A stretch of DNA of 62,000 bases from Phoronis australis (Eukaryota; Phoronida; Phoronidae). The DNA lies in the NCBI GenBank assembly GCA_002633005.1, contig NMRA01000254.1, positions 1-62,000 on the forward strand, read 5' to 3'. Below, in pieces: positions 35,021-45,030 of this stretch (position 1 is the first letter of the stretch; the number at the start of each line of letters is the position of its first letter). The notes below the pieces were generated by a model, which worked only from the letters and a program-made list of their open reading frames with translations, did no database searches and had not been told where the DNA came from. A program made the translations under genes and the position numbers.

Positions 35021-35768
35021 TGAATAATGGGATATTTCTTAGAAAGTCAGTATTCATTGGTACCTGGCTCGGAGGATGTTACAAATATTTGAATTTTGCT
35101 TTTATACACTACACTAGTGCTGTGGCTTGTTGAAAACTGTCCTGGTAAAAAAATTACATTTGTTCTTTATTGTGATACGGATTGTTGGTAGCGCCATCTG
35201 TCAATAATAATGTATGACATTACAGAGTGCCTCAGTTTTATTTAAAGTCTCTTGCAGGGCCAAAAGTAGCAAAAGGTCGCTGCATTGGGTCTTTAAATGT
35301 GATTTGAATTGTTCTGGCTACAGCTATTAACAGTAGTTCTCCGGTAATTTTGTGCAGATATAATTGCCAAAATTTCCATTTCCATTTTCTCAAGGGCTGA
35401 TGAAAATTTTACCAAATGTTGTTGCATAAAGTCTGTGCAGTACATGCAGTTCTGTACTCGATTTTAATTTTAAAAATTTTTCTTAACCTTTATTTTTGTG
35501 GAGGAATTTGACGAAATAGAATTTCACTAGTCAGCCATATTGTTTGCTAAATACGTAAAGAATTACTAGCTGAAATTATTCTCCAATGTATTCCCACCAT
35601 CATTTGAGATTTGTTGTCTGCATCGCCTATGTTAAATTACATAAAGATATGTGACCAGTAAATTGTATCGCAGGACATACTCTCTTACCATTTGTTGTTG
35701 TCTGTCTAATTCAATTGACATTTTATGTAGATCTATTTGTGTTTTTAAGTTAAGTTTGATCATTTCAA
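35021..35768. other. Intergenic sequence with a degraded MITE
   Basis: About 35,338-35,572 is a CAGTAAAA-type MITE fragment (AGAATTTCACTAGTCAGCCATATTGT end). No gene seen. Confidence 0.45.
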
Positions 35769-35769
35769 G

Positions 35770-35866
35770 CAGGTTAGTCACTTGTCAGTTAGTCACTTGT
35801 CAGTTAGTCACTTGTCAGTTAGTCACTTGTCAGTTAGTCACTTGTCAGTTAGTCACTTGGTAGTTA
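35770..35866 (+). repeat. 15-bp tandem repeat, about six copies
   Basis: The unit GTTAGTCACTTGTCA is repeated almost perfectly; the last unit has GG for GT. The period is divisible by three, so it gives an open Leu-Val-Thr-Cys-Gln frame by chance. Confidence 0.9.
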
Positions 35867-36159
35867 GTCTGTCAGTAAGTTGCAAGTAATTGCATTCTGT
35901 CTAAACAGTTGATCTCGTATACCACTTGAGAATGTATGAAACTAGTAATTAGAAGTATGTGTTTGTCAGTACCCCATGTAATATAACAGACACCCACCCA
36001 ATAAGATTTCACCTTTATTTCCAGTAAAATATGCGATAAAAACAGTAGCACTGGCTTTTGAAGTGAACACTCCTTCCTCAGGTGGGAGTGTGGAAGTCTG
36101 CTAATGAATTTCTACTAAGACTGCAAAAATACTTTGGGAAAGACAGAGAGAGCATACCA

Positions 36160-36605
36160 TAAAACCACGCCAATTTTTAACAAAAATTAATGCTAAATTA
36201 TTCATTTTTCAAGATCTTCTTACATTGTTGTGAGTTCCGGGAAGGTTTAAAAATTTTGTGTGACGGTAGATATGATAAAAAATCGAACATTTTAAGGCAT
36301 TAATTTTGTGCTGTATATCTTATGTGAAAAAATGAAAAAATATAATTTCGTATGTCTGCCATACATTGTGCCCTCGTGAGATTTTCTGCATTATAAATAT
36401 AAAGTCAGAGTAAGTGAAATGCACATACTGGCTCATGAGACCTAGGTCTCATGAGGCACTTAGAAATTTTTATGGTGCATTTTACTGGAAATAAAGGTGC
36501 AACTTTATTGCATATTTATTGCATCCATCTTTGTACTGACTAGTGTTCAGAGGACCTTTTCATTGTTTGTGGCTTGAACTAGAAAATATACATTATGATG
36601 TATCT
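36160..36605 (+). repeat. Duplicated block, downstream copy
   Basis: Matches 28,285-28,745 in order and orientation: the MITE (36,160-36,402), then GGCTCATGAGACCTAGGTC, GGAAATAAAGGTGCAACTTT and AGTGTTCAGAGGACCTTTTC. It lies about 1.8 kb past the chimaerin stop. Confidence 0.75.
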
Positions 36606-37595
36606 AGTATACATAGGTTGTGTAGACTGGTGCAAGACATTTGTATTTATAAATTATACTTAATAAATATGGAGCATATCATTCAAGTTAGATTAAACAT
36701 TGTGTTGTCAAACTTCACAAATTTCCTGGAATCGGCTGCATTACATATATTCAAAGAACTGGCGAGAACGCAGGATCATGAAAATTTCTGCGAGATAGCA
36801 TCACGCATCTCAAGTGAAGCACGTGATCACACCAGTTTTTCGCGCCATTGTCTTGGGTATAGTTAAGGCAACCCTGGCTCATGTGGAAAGCTGTTAACGA
36901 GCTCCTGGTGCTTCATGGTTACATTAGCACAAAAACAGTAATTCAATTTAAAAAATGTTGTTTTCATCACTGATATTTGACAGCTGGTGTCTTGCCACCA
37001 GACGTGCTCAGTCAAATTTCATTACAAAAGATTATCAATAGAAAATTTTAGGGCAAGCAAAGAATCTTCATAAGTTTGTAAGGCAGTCGAGAAACCACGA
37101 AAATTCAACGCAACACATAAATCTACACATTTTACTCTATTGGGGTCGTTTCTGCGTTGAGCTTCAAAAATGGCGGAAGTTGGCAAGAATTCAACAAGTG
37201 AGAAAATTAGGGCATAGACTTGAGTGCTTGTTTGCATTAACGTCTTAGGGATCGCCAGCTTGCTCCCAAATATTTTGTGTTAACCTTTATGTAAAGGTAA
37301 CCAGTCAGATAGTTGAATGAAGACTGCATTGGTCCAAGGTTATTCCGAAGGCAGTTCCTGTGAACTTAGAGAAGTCCCTACGGGTCGGACATGACACTTG
37401 AAGTAAACAATTGGGGGGAGCTGAAGATGGGTTGTACACAGTATATATTCTTTGTTGATATGCATAAAAATTTGGTAATATTATTATGGTGTACATGTAC
37501 TTTTTTGCGTAGAACAGGTCATAGTATCCACCGCGATAAATTCATGAATCATAACACCAGGAACCGATTTATTCATAAACAACAACTGGTAACGT
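36606..37595. other. Intergenic, no recognised gene
   Basis: Short open frames on both strands without motifs or splice support. Confidence 0.45.
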
Positions 37596-37599
37596 GCGC

Positions 37600-37845
37600 G
37601 CACCCAGCCTAAAATATAGGGGGGGCTCGAATTCTTCGATATGCGGACCTTTTACTGAAAAAAATTAACGAGCAACAAAAAAACGGGGCCACTAGGTTCA
37701 GGAATGGCCAATCGTGCATCCGCCCCGAATTCCTGTGGTCTTAGTGTGGAATTTTGTCTCGTTTACTCGGACTTTTTGTTTTACTGAGGCCGACCTTCGC
37801 GAAAATGGGGGCTCGTTCGAAATCCCCGAGCCCCCCCCCCGGGTG
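37600..37845. repeat. Dispersed repeat, copy 2 (pair with 14,145-14,360)
   Basis: GC-rich ends with G7 and C10 runs enclose a diverged interior. The flanking motifs are shared with the 14-kb copy. Confidence 0.6.
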
Positions 37846-37877
37846 CGCCCATAGGTAATATGCTTAATATGTAGGTC

Positions 37878-38395
37878 ACTCTGAAATATTCCAATTTGAG
37901 AAAGTTTGAATCATTATGTCTCAAATGGCTGAAGAGATTCATATCAAACTCCCAGACACCATACTTTGTGCACTGTTCTCCGAAACGATGGATTGTTTGT
38001 AAAAATTTCCAGTTTGCATGAGGGGCTATCAAAAATAGGACTTTTGTGATATTTATGAAGTGGCATAAAATAAAAGCGAAATGATAATTTAGAAAATTGT
38101 AACTGCTTTTTTGCGATTTTATCTTGTACATTTATATAAAAAATTGGTCATGTTATTGATGTAGTTGTTTTGCTGTGGGTGTACTTTTCTGTTTTGCTAA
38201 ATTTTACTAAATGCATGGTCACGTGATCCAGTTAGAAGCAGATTGATATAAAATTAAAATCAAATTCTTCTTTCAGTAAATATATAATTTTACTGAGTTA
38301 AAATCCATAGTTTTGTAGTAAAGTAGGCCGACAACGCGATAAGGTTCTACAAACTTACATTTCTGTAATAATGGCCACAGACCTATCGTATCAAA
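37878..38395 (+). repeat. Dispersed repeat family B, copy 3
   Basis: The same ordered blocks as copies 1, 2 and 4, for example TTGCATGAGGGGCTATCAAAAATAGG. Almost directly followed by copy 4. Confidence 0.6.
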
Positions 38396-38644
38396 AGAGC
38401 ATTTAACATTCATCGACTAATATGAAATGTGAAATTAGTATTTTCAAAGGTAAGCAAGTTAGCACACATTTGTTGACATCAGATTAATAAATTTAAAAAA
38501 GGAGTGCGCGTAGTCGATCATATATTCCGATTCAGTGCATATTCCGATAGGGGCCTGGACATGAACTCCATAATGGGGAAATATTTTACTAGGTAAAGAT
38601 AATGTTTTATATTTGTCATTGAAGGTTGTATAGGACACTACAAA

Positions 38645-39125
38645 AAGGCCAAAATTTCGTAAGTTCATATCTCAGGAAAGGTTGGCCGGAATTTTATGAA
38701 ACTTTCAGATACTAAGCTTTATGCAATGTCAAAATGTCATTAAGGATTGTTTTTAAAATGTTCAAATTTTGTATGAGGAGCTACCAAAAATTTGGACTTT
38801 CATGATTTTCCCGAAAAAAATCAAAAGTCGTATGAAACTGAAACGAAGTACTTAAAAAACTGTAACAGCAGTTTTGAGAAAAATGAACTTTTATAGAAAT
38901 TTGGTCTTGTTGTTTATGCCGTTGCTATGCTATCTGTGTACCTTCTTTTTTACTAAAATGACATAGTCACGTGACCCAATTAATGCCGGATAGGTAAACA
39001 ATGAAACTTTACAAGCTTTCTACGTTCAGAAAATCTAGTGCACTTTTACTCGGTTAAAATTTTCAGTTTTTTAAGTATTTGACTAAATACAGCGACTTGT
39101 TGATAATTTCCTACATAAGTCATTA
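38645..39125 (+). repeat. Dispersed repeat family B, copy 4
   Basis: The same blocks again (TTTTATGAAACTTTCAGATAC, TTAAGGATTGTTTTTAAAATG, ATGAGGAGCTACCAAAAATT), in tandem orientation with copy 3. Confidence 0.6.
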
Positions 39126-39130
39126 ATTGC

Positions 39131-40875
39131 ATTTTTATACGCCCACATATTTATATGTGGACGCATTATGCCGTCATCTCCGTCCGTCCTTCCGTCCGTC
39201 CGTTTGTCCGTCCGGGCGGCGTCCGCTGGTCTTTCTCCAAAACCCTTTGACATACGTTCATGAAATTTGGCACATATGTTTCATTCATGAATGGGACGGC
39301 ATGCGCGAACTTTCGGACGGATCCGACTACCGGTGTGCCCCCTTGTGGCAATTTTAGTTTTTTACGCTTACGGTTGTATCTTCAAAAGTCCTGAACAGAT
39401 TTTCATGAAATTTGGTATGTAGGCACCTATTAGTGAGATGACGCTATCCTCCCGTTTTCGGATGGATTCGACGTACTTTGCGCCACCTAGTGGCCATTTT
39501 TACTGTTTTCGAGTCTGTTTTTGCGTCCACCCCTCTATCAACCAAACCGCTCAAAGGATGATTTTGAAAATTGGCATGTATGTGCTTACTATGAAGAAGA
39601 CGGTTGACGATAATTTTCCGACGATTTCAACTACTGTGGCGCCTTCTAGTGGCAGTTTTAATTTTTGAGCCTATGGTTGTATCTCCTAAACCGTTGCCAG
39701 GATCTTTACGAAATTTAGTATTTTATATGACGTTAACAATGGACGACGACAACCTTTGGACAGATTCGAATACCGGTGTTCCCCCAAGTGGCAATTTGTT
39801 TTTTTTTTACGTTTACCTTTGTATCTTCAAAAGTCCTTAACGGATTTTCATGAAATTTAATATGTAGGCACCTATTAATGAGGTGACGCTATCCTCCCGT
39901 TTTCGGACGGATTCGACGTAGTTTGCGCCACCTAGTGGCCATTTTTACTGTTTTCGAGTCTGTTTTTTTGCGTCCACCCCTCTATCAACCAAACCGCTCA
40001 AAGGATGATTGTGAAAATTGGCAGGTATGTGCTTACTCTAAAGAGGACGGTTGACGATGATTTTCCGACGATTTCGACTACTGTGGCGCCTCCTAGTGGC
40101 AGTTTTGTTTTTGTTGCGCCTATGGCTGTATCTTCCAAACCGTTCGCAGGATCTTTACTTAATTTAGCAAGTTTATTTATATGATATTGACTACGGATGA
40201 CGACGACTTTTGGACAGATCTGACTACTGCTGTGCCCCCTAGTGGCAATTTTGTTTTTTTTTACGTTTAACTCAGTATCTTCAAAGTTCTTCAACAGATT
40301 TTCATAAAATTTTAAATATAGGCATCTATTGGTGTGATAACGCTATCTTTCTGTTTTTGGATGGAATCGAGGTATTTTGCACCACCTAGTGGCCATTTTT
40401 CCTGTTTTTAAATCCCTTTTTCGGTGTGCATCCCTGTATCAACCAAATCATTTGAAAATTGGCATATATGTTCTCTGGCAGTGTGAAGACGACCTTTGAT
40501 GATGGTGACTGACTACTGTTGTGCCTCCTAGTTGTAGCTTTGTTTTGATTCCATAGTTATATCTCCTAAGCCCACTGCAGGATCTTATAAATTTAGTAAG
40601 TGTATTTATATGAAGATAACAACAGACGACGACGACTTTAAGGCGGATCCAACGGACACTGTGCCCACTAGTGGCAATTTCATTTTATTAATCTGTTTTC
40701 CTTTGTTTCTTTGAAGTTCCTTGACAGATTTTTATGAAATATGTCATTTTCCTGTTTTTGGATGGAATGTATGTTTTGCGTCATCTAGGCCATTTTTACG
40801 ATACAAATAAATAACCCTAAAACCACACCATTTGCAATGCATTCGTGAGCGCATTTCAACGCTTCGCGTTGCTCT
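39131..40875 (+). repeat. Large nested tandem element ('CCCCCTAGTGGCAATTTT' family)
   Basis: The head is ATACGCCCACATATTTATATGTGGACGC, an inverted pair of short arms, followed by (CCGT)n-rich sequence. The body consists of sub-units of about 100-120 bases, each with a YGCCxCCTAGTGGCxATTTT core and a 'TGTATCTCCxAAA...GATTTxxATGAAATTT' segment. Groups of four form a higher-order unit of about 445 bases: GCGCCACCTAGTGGCC recurs at about 39,481 and 39,926. The tail is CATTTCAACGCTTCGCGTTGCTCTTGTT. No transposase frame. Confidence 0.75.
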
Positions 40876-41364
40876 TGTTAGTTGTGCATATCAAACGGCC
40901 TCTAACGTGCTTCCAATGTAGACTGTATATAAAAAATTTGAAAGGAGAAAAATAAAGTTTATCCACCTGTCAATCGAACTCCATGTATGTATCTGTGTCC
41001 GTCTGTTTGTTTTTCCGTTCTTCCGACCGTCGGTCTGTTTGTCTAACGACAAGATCGTCATATGCTTGCTTTAAAACATGATACTTCTTGGTATTCCGTG
41101 CTCGTCTATTAGAAAAATTTCAGAAAACATCTGACGAAATGTTTCCAAGATTATTCCCACCAGCAAACTAATGGTGCGGACAATTCTTGCTGTTCCCTCC
41201 TACGAAGCCTGTTTGTATTCCTCAATCACACACATTCTGAGTGTTTCAAAAGTGGCTGGCTTTTTCATTTCCATAATTATGCTTTTTCCTGCAAATTATT
41301 TCTTCGCATCTAAAGTGTGCAATTTTTCTGCACAGTTGGTATTTTCCATAGATCACTGGGTTTT
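40876..41364. other. Intergenic, no recognised gene
   Basis: Low-complexity (GTCTGTTTGTC)-like start, then unique sequence with no motif. Confidence 0.4.
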
Positions 41365-41432
41365 GATATTTTGATATGATATGATATGATATGATGTATT
41401 TAATATGATATGTGATATGATATGATATGATA
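41365..41432 (+). repeat. (ATATG)n microsatellite
   Basis: Pentanucleotide GATAT/ATATG repeat with one interruption. Confidence 0.9.
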
Positions 41433-41500
41433 AACGTTATTGAAGATATACCGTTAACACACGCAACTCTATTATTCTATGTAGCAAACAAAGCAATAAT

Positions 41501-41627
41501 ACACGCGCGCGCGCGCGCGTGAACAAACGCTCACACGCACAAGCACGCACACGTACAAGCACACACACGTACAAGCACACACACGCAAACACACATGCAC
41601 ATACACGCACAAGCACACACGCACAAG

Positions 41628-41672
<45 letters not shown>
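41501..41672 (+). repeat. (CG)n and (CA)n microsatellite
   Basis: (CG)8, then irregular CACACG/AAGCACG units, then a pure (CA)n run. Alternating purine-pyrimidine throughout. The open frames across it are repeat artefacts. Confidence 0.95.
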
Positions 41673-41674
<2 letters not shown>

Positions 41675-41791
41675 CTAAACAGAAGACTAAAAACTGTGTA
41701 TAACTGCGTGTAGGATACAGATAGTGAAATTGATTCATTCTATAATCAAAGAATCGCAGAACACTTATCGATTTTTGCAACTGTGCCTCGC

Positions 41792-44165
41792 CGAGCTATT
41801 TCTTTTTTATTTATTTTTTTGGTTAAAACATTTATTAATTCAGCCAACCAGTACATAGTTGTGCAGCAATATGAAATCTAGTTAAGTGTACATCAAACAA
41901 ATTACGAACATTATCGGACCCTATAAAAGCTAGTTAGGCAAAAAAGAAGACCACCTTGCCTGGAATCTCTCAAGATCCAATTTATCGTTGTAAATAATTT
42001 TTCCAGGTTGTAGTAATCACATACCTCACGTAAAAATGACTGAAAATTGGGCTTAGCCTATTGCAGTCTTTGCCTATATAAATGAAATTTCGCTAAGCAA
42101 AGAATTAAATTTACAACTTCAAATATACAACCTGGGTCTCCAAACAAAAGGGAAATTGCACTGATTTACCATCCATGTTTTTAAACATCCCCAAGATTTC
42201 TGAACAAGTGAACATTCCCAATACAAATGTAGAACTGTTTCTTCATGTTGCTCACAGAAAGAACATAAAGACGATTCACTAACACCTTTTTTCTTTAAAT
42301 AAGAGTTTGTACCAATAAGTCTGTGGTTGATACGGAATTGAAACCATCTGAGTCTGACATCGGAAGTACAATGAATAATGATAAATTACAGAATAATTTT
42401 TTTCCCAGATTGAGTATCATCGCATAAGTTAATTTCTCTCTCCCACTTCAATTCCACGACAGGTTTTACATACAATTTGGAAATGAATAGTTCATAGATT
42501 TCCCCGTCCCTTTATTTTCCAAGGAGATTCGAAAAATATGTTCTGAAAAAAGTGGAGTGACCATAGTACTCTTAGATGGTTCCAAGAACGAAGTATTGAA
42601 CTTCGAATTCCATAAAAATGAGTAATACAAGAACAAAACTGAAAACGTGTACAAAAGATATGATAATCATAAATATGTCCTTTATCAGGGTCAATTAAAT
42701 CGTATACGTACCGTATACCCATTTGAAACTACTCGTTCCAAAAAAATGGACTACTGTCTATACAATTTTGGTGTTATACCACAAAGGTTGGTACAAAGGG
42801 TCATCTATTTCACTCAAATTGATAAATTCGTATCAGATATAAAAATATCCTTCCAAAAAATATTCTTAGTACTGTTAGATACTTCAAGGAAAAAACAAGA
42901 ACCTAACTGAAAAGAGTCATTTTTATATTAGGAATAATTTAACATAAAATATTTAGCCAACAAGAAGTATTGTTATAATAATTTTTGAAGAATCTTCGAA
43001 TCCAAGTCAGTTTAATAGCTTTGACAAATGACACAATATGGACCATATTCCCACCTCCATCTTCAGATTTCTGTACCATGGTTTTTCTAGAGATTCTATC
43101 AGAAGAGGTACCCATATAAAATTAAAAAATATTTTTTCAATGTCCTTAAAAAAGTAGCACTTGGAAGAGGAAGTGTGTAAAATAGGTGAATCAATTTTGG
43201 TAAAAAAAAAGATTTGACAACCGTTATCTTACCAAAGGCAGATAAATTTCTTTTTGACCAATTTTCAATGCCTTTTCTAACCTCGTTTAATTTTGCATCG
43301 TAGTTTAAGTGAATCATGTCCTGTAAGTTGACAGAGATGTGAACTGGGAACTTGCCAATTTTAAATCTTTTTCACAGCAAAGCTTATCACCACAACATAT
43401 CTTAGAACCAAACCATATACAAACAGTTTTATCGATATTGGGTGTCAAACCAGAATTCTTAGCAAACTGATCAAGAAAGTTAAGTGACGATTTTAAAGAG
43501 GTCTCTGAACCATCTAGAAAGAGGACCGTGACGTCTGCATATTGCATTAATTTATACTCTAAAGAGTATACTTTTATGCCTTTAACATTCTCGCATTGCC
43601 TCAACATAGATGCCATAATTTCGGCACACAACAAAAAGATAAGGTGAAAGGGGATCCCCTTGTCTGCAACCTCGGCAAATGTTAAAGTACTTATACGTAA
43701 AGCCATACTGAATGACCGAAAGTTGGACACTTTCATTAAGTATTGTGAACCAACGAATAATATCGTCACCAAAATTGAAATAGTGTAGTACTTTCTTAAG
43801 AAATCCCCAGGACACAGAATCAAAGGTTTTTTCAAAATCAATTAATACCAGAAGTCCGGGAATATCCTTAACTTGAGTATATTGTAAGATGTCATAAATC
43901 ACTCTGGTGTTCTCCCCGATAAAACGACCTGGGAGAGGATGAATTAACTTATTTAAAATAGAGTTTATCCTTTGTGCAATACATGCTAATAATAGTTTAA
44001 AACTTGAATTTAGTAAGGAGATTGATCTCCAATTTTTAATGTATTCACGTGGTTTCTTGCCCTTAGGAATCAAAGTAATGACACCTTGACGCATAGTGGT
44101 AGGGAGACGGCCGGTTCGAAAACTGTAATTAAAAGATTTGATCAAAAATGGCGAGCTATTTCTTT
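41792..44165 (-). mobile_element. 5'-truncated L1/Tx1-like LINE with 14-bp target-site duplication
   Basis: The insertion body is 41,806-44,151, flanked by CGAGCTATTTCTTT at 41,792-41,805 and 44,152-44,165. Read on the minus strand it starts inside the reverse transcriptase, with Leu-Ile-Pro-Lys-Gly and Trp-Arg-Ser-Ile-Ser-Leu-Leu-Asn. It continues through Asp-Phe-Glu-Lys-Thr-Phe-Asp, Arg-Gln-Gly-Asp-Pro-Leu-Ser-Pro and a Tyr-Ala-Asp-Val active-site variant (normally Tyr-Ala-Asp-Asp). It ends with a C-terminal Cys/His motif, a stop at 41,930 and an A-rich tail next to the left duplication. The frame is broken near 43,600-43,850 and again near 43,316, so it is dead. It sits within TRIM-like pseudogene sequence. 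Confidence 0.88.
41930..44151 (-). pseudogene. LINE ORF2 remnant (reverse transcriptase and C-terminal Cys/His motif)
   Basis: Conserved reverse-transcriptase blocks run in order on the minus strand from 44,151 to about 43,400 across two frames. The thumb-like segment (Asn-Trp-Ser-Lys-Arg-Asn-Leu-Ser...Gly-Lys-Ile) lies at 43,099-43,317. The C-terminal Cys-Ser-Phe-Cys-Glu-Gln-His-Glu-Glu-Thr...His...Cys motif is near 42,190-42,270. The endonuclease is absent through 5' truncation. Frameshifts and the mutated catalytic Asp show it is inactive. Confidence 0.8.
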
Positions 44166-45004
44166 GTATTTTCTCGTGCATAAGCAACGCCTGATTTCAA
44201 ATCACGAAGTGTTTCGTCTTGCCGTGCCTGTAGTTTTTGCAAAATTTCATTTCGGAAATCGCTATAAAGATTGTCAACTTCTCATTTACACTCTTCACGT
44301 CTGTTATCGATATCTGTCAGCACTCTGGCGCTCTTGCTGCAGATAACGTCTGTTCAGTAGCCCTCTTGCGATATTTTACGACACTTTTGATATCAGCCCC
44401 GGTCTTCCGAACTTCTTCCTCTTTCTCAATAACTTCATGCTGATCGTGGTTAAGAACTTTGCGCAGCAAACAAAGTGGCTTTTTACAATCTTTGGAGTAG
44501 ATCTTCAAAAGTTCGTTACCCGAGTTCGGTGCCTTGATCTTTTCTGTGGCGCTGGATGTCGTCAAAGTAATTTACATTTTTCACGTCCTTCAGTTTGACG
44601 ACGCAGTGGTCAAACGTACATCTTGTGTAGCAATGGTTATAAGCGCAGTCTCGACACATGTTTTCGTTGCACTCTGTGCACACTGAAATGGCACGCACTT
44701 CTTCAGTTGCAAATCGTTTGCAAGCATCACACCGCTTTCTATCAATGTTTTTAGCAAAGAGATCGCCAATCTCACTCAAGTGAAAATTCCGCGTGAATCC
44801 TTTCGCCCCATTTTCAGGGACATTGGTTATAGATCTGCCTGCAGGACAACAGATTGTCTTTCTGGAGTTTTCAGGCATTGCAGTACAGCCAGGATTTCCC
44901 TTATAAGAACATGATATGAGCTACCTCAGACATCCTTCACAAAACGAATGCAGATCGTCACATGGCATGTACAAGCGCCCCAGACATATTGGACATTCAA
45001 GCAT
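44166..45004 (-). pseudogene. TRIM-like RING/B-box protein pseudogene
   Basis: On the minus strand, ATG at 45,004 opens a RING finger (Cys-Pro-Ile-Cys-Leu-Gly ... Leu-His-Ser-Phe-Cys-Glu-Gly-Cys-Leu). An in-frame TAG at 44,921-44,923 cuts it after 27 codons. Reading through, there is a B-box 1 (Cys-Asp-Ala-Cys ... Cys-Thr-Glu-Cys ... Cys-Arg-Asp-Cys) at about 44,620-44,720. After a frame change come a degraded B-box 2 (Asp-Cys-Lys-Lys-Pro-Leu-Cys...His-Asp-Gln-His) and a coiled-coil-like stretch to about 44,170. TRIM proteins are usually ubiquitin E3 ligases; this copy cannot make one. A LINE interrupts the 3' part at 44,151, and sequence continuing the target site lies at 41,700-41,791. Confidence 0.75.
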
Positions 45005-45030
45005 TTTGATGAGCTAGTCCATCTTTTTAT

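Noticed and set aside
35651-35863. Open frame with repeated Leu-Val-Thr-Cys-Gln
   Set aside because: The 15-bp minisatellite gives an open frame because the period is a multiple of three.
35770-35866. CRISPR-like array
   Set aside because: Direct repeats with no spacers, in a eukaryotic genome.
41437-41780. Open frames rich in Cys/Val or Thr/His
   Set aside because: Translations of the (CA)n/(CG)n microsatellite.
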